Program-made: the position numbers and the translations under genes
Origin: Acidobacteriota bacterium
Lineage (GTDB): Bacteria; Acidobacteriota; Terriglobia; Bryobacterales; Bryobacteraceae
Direction: 5' to 3'
Length of the DNA: 33,034 bases
Assembly (NCBI GenBank): GCA_016871015.1
Contig: VFZX01000039.1
Coordinates: 1 to 33,034, forward strand
The notes under the pieces: generated by a model
The model's input: the letters and a program-made list of their open reading frames with translations, nothing else
Database searches by the model: none
Told to the model about the DNA's origin: nothing
Shown here: in pieces, positions 16,724 to 23,367 of the stretch
Layout of the letters: every line of letters begins with the position of its first letter
Position numbering within the stretch: the first letter of the stretch is position 1

Positions 16724-19048
16724 TCACGAAGCCAACAATTCCGCCAGGATCCGCACCGCCGCCTCCTTGCCCCGCTCACCGGTCTCCCCCAACGGACCCA
16801 CACATGACGGGCATCCGCTCCCGCATGTACAACTACGGATCAACTCCGCCGACATCTCCAGCAGCCTCCGCGTCATCGCATGGAGCGGAGCGCTCAATCC
16901 CACTCCACCGGCGAAGTTGTCGTAGAGGAACAAGTCCGGCTCCCAAACCGCCAGACTCCCCGTGATGTCCTCCGTGATCGCGACACCCAGGTCCCGCGGG
17001 TCCGACATCAACAGCAGCGCCGCCACCGCGCGGAATGCGTTGCCCAGCCCCACCAGTCCTGCCTGCTTGTCGGCCGGTGCAAGATCCGGGAACCGCGCCA
17101 GGAACGCAACCGGAAAGTGGAGCCAGAACGCCGTGGTGTGCATCTCCTGCTCCGGCAGGCTCAGGTTCCCCGCACCCACATTCTCGTTCGTGTAAAACTT
17201 CACCTTCTTGAATCCGACAATCTGCCGGTTCACGCGAACCTCGCCGTGGCACGCCATGACTCCCTCGTGCACGCACTGCTCGTCGAACCGGTCAAGCTCC
17301 TTCACCTGTGTGTAGTCGATCGCGTCGGTGAAGTAGTCACATTCAACCCGGCGCACGTACGCCTTCCGATTCTCGAAGTCCAGCCGCTCCACCTGGAACT
17401 GGCGCGCCTCGTGCAAATAGATCGCCTTCTCGTGGAGCTCCGACGGCGCCGCCGTGTAGGCGACCTCGGCGATGACCTTCGGCTCGCCCGTCTCATCGAT
17501 CACCACGAAGTTGTCGCTGGTCACCGACCGCAGACTGATCGCATCCGCTGGATAGGTGTCCGAAGTCCAATGCCAGGCGCCAGCGGAGTGATGCAGCAGC
17601 CGGCTCTCCACCAGGAAATCGCACAACGGCTGGATGTCGCGCGGACCGAACTTCTCCCCCTCGCGCAACGGCAGCTCAAAGGCCGCGCACTTCAAGTGGT
17701 TGATCAGCACCTCCAGGTTGTCGGGATTGATCTGTGCATGCTCAGGCGCGCGAGTGAAGAAATAGTCCGGGTGTTCGATGATGAACTGGTCGAGCGGATT
17801 CGATGACGCCACCATCACGGCCACCGATGTCGACTGGCGGCGGCCCGCCCGCCCAGCGCGCTGCCACGTGGACGCCACCGTCCCCGGATATCCCGCCATC
17901 ACGACGCCATCGAGCGATCCGATATCGACGCCCAGCTCCAGCGCATTGGTCGCCACCACTGCGCGGATCGCACCGTCGCGCAGCTTGCGCTCGATCTCGC
18001 GCCGCTCGCGGGGCAGATATCCGCCACGATATCCGCGTACACTGTCGGCGCCAGCCGGCATGCGCGCGCAGGCGTCCTTGAGGTAGGTCACCAGGATCTC
18101 AGTAGCCAGCCGGTTGTTGGCGAATACCAGTGTCTGTTGGCCGTGCTCGATGAAGTCCACCGCGATCCGCCGGGCTTCGTGCAGGTATGACCGCCGGATT
18201 CCCAGGTTGCGGTTCACCACCGGCGGATTGTAGAAGATGAAGTACTTTTCGCCCGACGGTGCGCCGTTCCGGTCAACCAGCGTGAATTCGGTCTCCGTCA
18301 GCCGCTCGGCCAGCTCACGCGGATTGGCGATCGTCGCCGACGAACAAATGAACCGCGGCTTGGACCCATAGAATTCGCAGATCCGCTTCAACCGCCGCAG
18401 GATGTTGGCCAGGTGCGAGCCATAAACCCCGCGATAGTAGTGCAGCTCGTCCAGAACGATGTAGCGCAGATTCTCAAACGCCTTGGCCCACTTGGTGTGA
18501 TGCGGCAGGATCCCGGCGTGCAGCATGTCCGGATTCGTGAGCACCACGTTGGCGCGCTCGCGGATTGCCTTGCGGGCATCCTGCGGCGTGTCACCGTCAT
18601 AGGTGAAGGCGCGGATTGAGGATCCCATGGCTTCGACCGCGGAGTTGAACCCCGCCAGTTGATCCTCGCTCAGCGCTTTGGTCGGAAACAGGTAGAAGGC
18701 GCGTGCATTGGGGTCGCGCAGCAGGCAGTCCCAAACCGGCAGGTTGTAGCACAGCGTCTTCCCGCTCGCCGTCGGAGTGACGACGACAACATTCTCGCCC
18801 CGGCTCGCGGATTCAAACGCCGCCGCCTGATGCGTGTAGAGCTGGCCGATGCCCCGCGCGGCGAGTGCCTGGCTGAGTTGTGGATGCACGTTGTCCGGCA
18901 CCGGGACCAGCTCCGCTGGACGCGCGGGTTGATGCAGCAGATGCCGGATCGGCGATTCAGGCCGCTGCATCAGCTCCCGGAAGCGCTCGACAGCGGTCTC
19001 AACGTCGCGCCGCGGCGCAACCTCGGAGTCGAACAGCGAGAGGTTCAT
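16724..19048 (-). CDS. DEAD/DEAH-box helicase with DUF1998, MrfA/YprA-like
   Basis: The 774-residue superfamily 2 helicase has LYTHQ at 70-74, Walker A TPTASGKT at 91-98, the Walker B motif DELH at 200-203, SSAT at 236-239 and the arginine-finger motif QRAGRAGRR in the second RecA domain. The C-terminal domain ends with four cysteines, C740, C742, C746 and C749 (CTCGSGCPSC). These match the zinc site of DUF1998 in Bacillus subtilis MrfA (YprA), a 3'-5' helicase involved in repair of mitomycin-type DNA damage. The length agrees with that family. The start at 19048 has only a weak ribosome site (GGTGA). It lies 33 bases after the ThyX stop on the same strand, so the two are probably co-transcribed, a pairing compatible with DNA maintenance. 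Confidence 0.9.
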   Translation of the reverse strand: MNLSLFDSEVAPRRDVETAVERFRELMQRPESPIRHLLHQPARPAELVPVPDNVHPQLSQALAARGIGQLYTHQAAAFESASRGENVVVVTPTASGKTLCYNLPVWDCLLRDPNARAFYLFPTKALSEDQLAGFNSAVEAMGSSIRAFTYDGDTPQDARKAIRERANVVLTNPDMLHAGILPHHTKWAKAFENLRYIVLDELHYYRGVYGSHLANILRRLKRICEFYGSKPRFICSSATIANPRELAERLTETEFTLVDRNGAPSGEKYFIFYNPPVVNRNLGIRRSYLHEARRIAVDFIEHGQQTLVFANNRLATEILVTYLKDACARMPAGADSVRGYRGGYLPRERREIERKLRDGAIRAVVATNALELGVDIGSLDGVVMAGYPGTVASTWQRAGRAGRRQSTSVAVMVASSNPLDQFIIEHPDYFFTRAPEHAQINPDNLEVLINHLKCAAFELPLREGEKFGPRDIQPLCDFLVESRLLHHSAGAWHWTSDTYPADAISLRSVTSDNFVVIDETGEPKVIAEVAYTAAPSELHEKAIYLHEARQFQVERLDFENRKAYVRRVECDYFTDAIDYTQVKELDRFDEQCVHEGVMACHGEVRVNRQIVGFKKVKFYTNENVGAGNLSLPEQEMHTTAFWLHFPVAFLARFPDLAPADKQAGLVGLGNAFRAVAALLLMSDPRDLGVAITEDITGSLAVWEPDLFLYDNFAGGVGLSAPLHAMTRRLLEMSAELIRSCTCGSGCPSCVGPLGETGERGKEAAVRILAELLAS

Positions 19049-19081
19049 TTCGTCACCGGTCCCATTCCAATGCTCACCTCC

Positions 19082-20515
19082 CTATCTGGTGAGCGGATCC
19101 TCCACCCAGGGAGGAGTCGCTTCCAGAATTCCGGCCAATTCGGGCTCCAGCTTCTCCATCGCGCACTTCATCCACCAGGCCACCTCGCGGTAGCTGAAAT
19201 GGCCCTTCACACCGCTGCGGAGCCTGGCGATGTACTCGGCCTCGGCGAAGTCCATCTTGAACAGGAACCGGGAACGCGCGGCGAACGGCAGCAGGTAGTG
19301 CGATCCGGGAACAGGAAGCGCCTGAATTGTTTCAAACGTATCCGCCATTAGTTTGTCATATTCGGAGGCCAGTCCGCAGTCCCGTACCGCCTGCGGCGTA
19401 GCGTACCCGAGTCCGCCGTACGCCTGCCGGAACTGCTGGCACCGGCGGTGCCGGTGGAGATCGCGGTAGGCGCCGATGTCCATGATGATGTCGAACGCAT
19501 AGAGCCCGGCACGGAACTCGCGCAGCAGCTCGTCGCGCCGGGTTCTCGACCGGAGGGCCGTCGAGATCACTTCCTCGCGCCGGCTGGCGGGCCAGGAGCA
19601 GGCGAGATAATAGAGTTCGCGGAACGGGCGGTTCGTCACCGGATACAACAGTGTCGCCGCGATATCGGCGGCGGCGTCGGCAGGCTTCAGCAGGTCGACC
19701 GGCTCTGGCTCGAAGCCGCTTGATGGCGGGAGGTTCTGCTCCGCCCACACGGCCAGGTCACGCCGCGAATCCCGGCGGTGGTCATCGGTGTCGACGTACT
19801 TGGCCAGTGTCGGAGCCAGCGGCTGGTGGGCGATCGACTCGTCCCAGGCGCAGTCCGGCGCCGCCGCGCATGCCGCTGCCATCTCCGCCGCCAGGTCACG
19901 GACCTCGGCGTACTCGGACGCCTTCATCCGCCGGATCTGGCGCTCCAGCGTCCGGATGCTCGTCACCTGGCCCACTCCGGTTGGAATCCCGAACAACAGC
20001 AGATACCGTGCGACATCGAACGCCCGCGCCGCCAGGTTCCGCTCGTACGCATCCGGCTTCATCGATTCCGGGCGGGGCAGATTCTCCTTCAAGTGCTCCA
20101 GCACCCGGACGTGGAAGAAGCGGTATCCCTCGAGCAGATTCCGCGCCCCGCTCTGGTACCGCGCGGCATCCTCCGGGCCGAACTCCGGGGGCGTGACGAA
20201 TCCCGAAACACCGAAGTCCTGGTAACGCGATGAGCGTGCCTGGCCGTCCCACAACTGCTCATCCTCGGCCTCCGTGGCGGCAAGCTCGGAAGTTCCCTCC
20301 AGGCACAGGACCACGTGGCCGAGGTCGGCAATCGAGGCGTGTCCATACTGGAAGTAGAAACTCTCGAGGAATTTCGACGAATCATGCGACCGCACCCAGT
20401 CGAGCGATTTCCGGATAGAATCGGGCGACCGGCTGTATCGCGCCAGGGCGTAGGCGCAACTCTCCGGCGGGACCCCCGCCACGGTCAGGACTCGTTTCGC
20501 GTTGGGAAGGGACAA
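19082..20515 (-). CDS. thyX: Double-length FAD-dependent thymidylate synthase (ThyX family)
   Basis: The 477-residue product is about twice the usual ThyX length and seems to contain two ThyX-like halves. The N-terminal half has FYFQYGHASIADLGHVVLCL and EGTSELAAT, but the RHR motif position reads LWDGQARSSRYQDF, which keeps only the final S-R-Y part. The C-terminal half has IIMDIGAYRDLHRHRRCQQFRQAYGGLGY, which keeps RHR but has Ala where the RHRx7S consensus has Ser. A complete site may be assembled from both halves. ThyX makes dTMP from dUMP using methylene-tetrahydrofolate, NADPH and FAD. The likely start is TTG at 20515, because a stop codon precedes it directly; no ribosome site is visible, so the start is uncertain. 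Confidence 0.8.
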   Translation of the reverse strand: MSLPNAKRVLTVAGVPPESCAYALARYSRSPDSIRKSLDWVRSHDSSKFLESFYFQYGHASIADLGHVVLCLEGTSELAATEAEDEQLWDGQARSSRYQDFGVSGFVTPPEFGPEDAARYQSGARNLLEGYRFFHVRVLEHLKENLPRPESMKPDAYERNLAARAFDVARYLLLFGIPTGVGQVTSIRTLERQIRRMKASEYAEVRDLAAEMAAACAAAPDCAWDESIAHQPLAPTLAKYVDTDDHRRDSRRDLAVWAEQNLPPSSGFEPEPVDLLKPADAAADIAATLLYPVTNRPFRELYYLACSWPASRREEVISTALRSRTRRDELLREFRAGLYAFDIIMDIGAYRDLHRHRRCQQFRQAYGGLGYATPQAVRDCGLASEYDKLMADTFETIQALPVPGSHYLLPFAARSRFLFKMDFAEAEYIARLRSGVKGHFSYREVAWWMKCAMEKLEPELAGILEATPPWVEDPLTR

Positions 20516-20568
20516 CTAGCTATGATAGCCGCCGGAACTTTCGCGCTGCCGCGGGAGTCCAAACTCCG

Positions 20569-21400
20569 ATGAGCACGCTGCGGAGGCTGGCCCGGGGACT
20601 GCCGTACGTCTTTCTCCCCGCGGCGTTCTTCTCGCAGCCATCACCGCTGGGCGCGGTGGCCGCAGCGCTGCTGATCGCAAGCCTGTTGCGGACGAAGTTT
20701 CAATTCAAGCACCCGCGGATGAGGAAAATACTGTTGATGAGCCCGCGATGTTCCGTCTGCTGCCGGACGCATCCGTCAACGCGATTGCAAGGTCCAGCGC
20801 GATCGCAGTCGTGATCTTCGCCGGAGTCGTGCTTGCCCTGTCCGGCTCCCCATTGCCAGGCACTGCCGCCATGGCCGCGGGACTCTCCTGGATCGCTTGG
20901 CGCTGGTCTCCCCCGTCTCCGGACAATCAGCGGCGGCAAACCCTGTTCCGCGCCGCCTGCGCCGCGGTGATTCTGCTCTTCTCGGTGGAGCTGCCATCCA
21001 GCCCGTTTGGCGGAGACTCCACCGAAGCCAGCGCCGGACCACGTAGCGGCCGCACAACGGACGGACCCCAAGTCACAACGGATGAGACCGCGGTCGACGC
21101 AGTGATCTTGTGGCCTGAGCCGGAGAAGATGGTCACACTCGTCGCGCCGCTCCCCACCGCGCTCCGGGCACTATCGCGCAGCAGGATTCCCGCGTCTCCG
21201 GATGGAGGCGCATCAGAACCTTGGCAGGCCAGTTCCGCTGTCCTGCTGCTCAGCGATTCAGGTGGCGGTCTCCAACAGGGACCGCTACCCGTCCACCGTG
21301 TTCCTCGAGTTGATCCTGAGTGACTCGGCGGGCGGCGGGAATGTAGCCATCGGGATCACCCAGGACATCGCCCACGAGGCTCAAGTCAGCCTCTTCGCGC
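20569..21400 (+). pseudogene. Decayed gene of unknown family, at least two frame breaks
   Basis: Coding-like sequence continues through three segments in different frames. The first, from ATG 20569, has a hydrophobic segment (PYVFLPAAFF, GAVAAALLIASLL). Near 20670-20700 the sensible frame shifts: ADRKPVADEVSIQAPADEEN, then a second hydrophobic segment and VILWPEPEKMVTLVAPLP. Near 21200 it shifts again to MEAHQNLGRPVPLSCCSAIQ and RDRYPSTVFLELILSDS. The last two stretches resemble parts of a conserved acidobacterial membrane-anchored protein I recall without a named function. In those proteins about 50 residues separate them, so a deletion is likely too. The end is approximate; the last frame stays open to 21540 and overlaps the convergent gene. 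It diverges from thyX by 53 bases. Confidence 0.55.
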
Positions 21401-21410
21401 TGCGGAGAGC

Positions 21411-22733
21411 CTATTTCTCAAAGCCCCGTATGTATGGGACGTCCGGTGGCCGCGACTTGGTGCTGAATTGCGGTCCCCGTGTCGAGCGGTACCTGATGTT
21501 CATGACTGGCGTCTCAATGCGGCGTCCAACAGCGGAGTAACGGCCATTCTCCCAGTTCGACTCCATGTAGTGGTTTGTGATCCCAGTCGACAGGAGCAGC
21601 CGCTCAGCATTGAAGGGTTCCTTTCGGCTCACCATCGTTTCGACAATCCAGTGCGGTTGCGCGTTCGAGGCGTGATATTGTGCATAGGGACCGGGCCAGC
21701 CGAGCATCGAGATGATCGTCGGCTCCTTTTGCCCCTCAATTTCCCCGGCGTAAGTCCAGCCCACATCGCGGGCCGCGATTACCGCCGCTTTCGTCCCATC
21801 GTTGTAATCGACGATGCACACGTTCGCCTGGGCGTTCTCGTGAAAGATTCCCTTCCTGAAGTTGAAATTTGCCGCTACTGAATCAAGCAGCTTGCCGGCC
21901 CAGGGATTGCGCTCGACCCACTTCCATGTTTCAGGTCCCCTGATGGACTGCACGGCCTTGACGCCCGTCTCCCCGCCCTTGCGGCGTTCGACGAAGGCCT
22001 GAAGCACGTCGATGCAATGAAAGATGCCGCCCTCATCGGAGGCACCCCCAAGCACGATCGAGTTTCTGATTGGTGTATCGATAGGGAGCTCGATCTCGGG
22101 CTTGCGGAAGTAGACCGGTATCGACGAACCGCCGGTGAGGGGAAAGTTCAGCTCACGGGATTTGTCAAACATCCACTTGGCGTCGTCCCAATTGTAGGAG
22201 AGGTGCTTGTCGTTAAAGACCGGCACCGAGCGCTTGCTCTGCTCGAAAACCCGGATCACCTGCTGATACATCCACCAGCGCGGCAAGAGCCAATGACCCT
22301 TGAGATCGGTTGGATAATCTCCGTGTTCTCCGACGATGACAACACCATCCACCGCAAGTTCCTTCCCGCCAAGCGTAACGGCCTCTCCCACAGTCTTGTA
22401 GATAGGAATGTTTTTCGCTCTGCACACTTTCTGACCCAGCACGCTGGTGTCAAGCTGATGAATGTAGACGGAGACAATATCCACCCTTGAAGGAGTATGG
22501 GCGCCCTGCCACCAATAGCCGTCCATCAGCTTGCAGAGGATCCAGTCCGCATGTGATCCGGGAGCGCCCCAGAAGGTGATGCAGCAGGCGAGCCGGGGAC
22601 GTTTTGGCGCGGCCTGTGAACTTGCACCCGCGGCGATGCTGGCCAAACCCGTCAAAGCGGCCATACCGGTGCTTCCCACCATTTCACGCCGGGCGATGAG
22701 GGCGTTCGACTTCAGAGGGTGATTGTTCGGCAC
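21411..22733 (-). CDS. Tat-exported conserved protein of unknown function
   Basis: The 440-residue product starts at GTG 22733 with AAGGAG 7 bases upstream. Its N terminus has a Tat-like signal, IARREMVGSTGMAALTGLASIAAG. The mature part has an N-terminal Rossmann-like region (RPRLACCITFWGAPGSHADWIL, HTPSRVDIVSVYI, LAVDGVVIVGEHGDYPTDLKG) and ends with long soluble segments including PVFNDKHLSYNWDDAKWM and FPLTGGSSIPV. I recall similar proteins in Planctomycetes and Acidobacteria with no assigned activity; some features recall Gfo/Idh-type oxidoreductases, but no clear GxGxxG nucleotide motif is seen. It stands alone and converges on the decayed gene. The first truncated tRNA half ends 20 bases upstream of its start, so its native promoter may have been altered. 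Confidence 0.75.
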   Translation of the reverse strand: MPNNHPLKSNALIARREMVGSTGMAALTGLASIAAGASSQAAPKRPRLACCITFWGAPGSHADWILCKLMDGYWWQGAHTPSRVDIVSVYIHQLDTSVLGQKVCRAKNIPIYKTVGEAVTLGGKELAVDGVVIVGEHGDYPTDLKGHWLLPRWWMYQQVIRVFEQSKRSVPVFNDKHLSYNWDDAKWMFDKSRELNFPLTGGSSIPVYFRKPEIELPIDTPIRNSIVLGGASDEGGIFHCIDVLQAFVERRKGGETGVKAVQSIRGPETWKWVERNPWAGKLLDSVAANFNFRKGIFHENAQANVCIVDYNDGTKAAVIAARDVGWTYAGEIEGQKEPTIISMLGWPGPYAQYHASNAQPHWIVETMVSRKEPFNAERLLLSTGITNHYMESNWENGRYSAVGRRIETPVMNIRYRSTRGPQFSTKSRPPDVPYIRGFEK

Positions 22734-22752
22734 GCGAAAACTCCTTGGGTGA

Positions 22753-22797
22753 TGGTCGGGGCGGCGAGATTCGAACTCGCGACCTCTCCGATTCTCT
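22753..22797 (-). repeat. tRNA-Pro-like 3' half, copy D
   Basis: On the minus strand the sequence contains a T-arm (GCGAG-TTCGAAT-CTCGC), the acceptor strand CGCCCCG, discriminator A and CCA, plus the variable loop AGGTC. The matching 5' acceptor strand CGGGGCG and a D-arm are absent in the expected window, so this is not an intact tRNA. The anticodon-side boundary is less clear than in copies B and C. Confidence 0.65.
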
Positions 22798-22833
22798 CAG
22801 AGAAGTGACCCCGGCGCGCGACCGTCAACAATT

Positions 22834-22842
22834 TTATCCACA
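22834..22842 (+). other. Isolated DnaA-box 9-mer
   Basis: TTATCCACA, the perfect DnaA-box consensus, occurs once between the two closely spaced tRNA halves. With no clustered copies it cannot be called an origin, and a chance match is possible. Confidence 0.25.
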
Positions 22843-22889
22843 GGGGGAATTGGAGCAGCACCAGAGGTGACCGGATCTGCTTGATTCAT

Positions 22890-23034
22890 TGGTCCTGGTG
22901 GCCCGATTTGAACGGGCGCCCCCTGCGCCCAAGTTGAGCGGCGATCTTCTCCGCGACTCGCTGGACTACGCTATCGTGCTCAGAACATGGGGACTTTTGG
23001 CCTGAACTGGGCATTCTGGCGCACGCGGGAGTAG
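22890..23034 (-). repeat. Dispersed repeat copy A, beginning with a tRNA-Pro-like 3' half
   Basis: The minus-strand tRNA half (22890-22933) has an anticodon loop CTTGGGC, stem GCAGG, T-arm GCCCG-TTCAAAT-CGGGC, acceptor strand CACCAGG, then ACCA; one base is missing from the variable loop. About 100 bp beyond it (22934-23034) are closely similar to 32584-32685, including a run of identical sequence around ACTACGCTATCGTGCTCAGA. No 5' tRNA half is present. The stretch 22734-23084 holds no gene apart from these repeats. Confidence 0.75.
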
Positions 23035-23084
23035 GGCGGCGCCCAGCAAAAAACGCTCGGAATTTCATTGACTCTTACACAGTG

Positions 23085-23352
23085 ATGATGGCACAATCGC
23101 CCTTTACAATCGGCAATGCCGGCCGCAACATCTTGCGCGGCCGGGGCCTGAACAACTGGGACCTCGCCATCTTCAAGAACGTCGATTCACCGAACGCATC
23201 TACCTGCAGTTCCGCGCTGAGGCATTCAACGCGTTCAACAACACGAAGTTCAACAACCCCAACAACAATATCGAAATCCCCACGCAGGGCGGCCGGATCT
23301 TCTCAGCCAAGGATCCGCACATGGTCAGTTGGGCATGAAGGTATACTTCTAA
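23085..23352 (+). pseudogene. C-terminal remnant of an Oar-like TonB-dependent receptor
   Basis: About 85 codons encode the end of a receptor barrel. The first frame gives FTIGNAGRNILRGRGLNNWD and LAIFKNV. After a frame shift near 23190 the sequence reads ERIYLQFRAEAFNAFNNTKF, then NNPNNNIEIPTQGGRIFSAK. After another shift near 23325 it ends QLGMKVYF with TAA at 23350. The intact receptor at 9005 has the matching end (LRAEMFNIFNQVNFSNP ... MQMGLKFRF). The rest of the gene is missing, and the remnant starts about 50 bases past repeat copy A. A rearrangement at the repeat probably removed the 5' part. It ends 15 bases before the third PSD1 gene, as receptors often precede such genes. Confidence 0.8.
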
Positions 23353-23367
23353 TGGTTGGTTAGAATA

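Noticed and set aside
22753-22830. Intact tRNA gene on the minus strand
   Set aside because: The T-arm and acceptor 3' strand are good, but no matching 5' acceptor strand or D-arm exists at the required distance.
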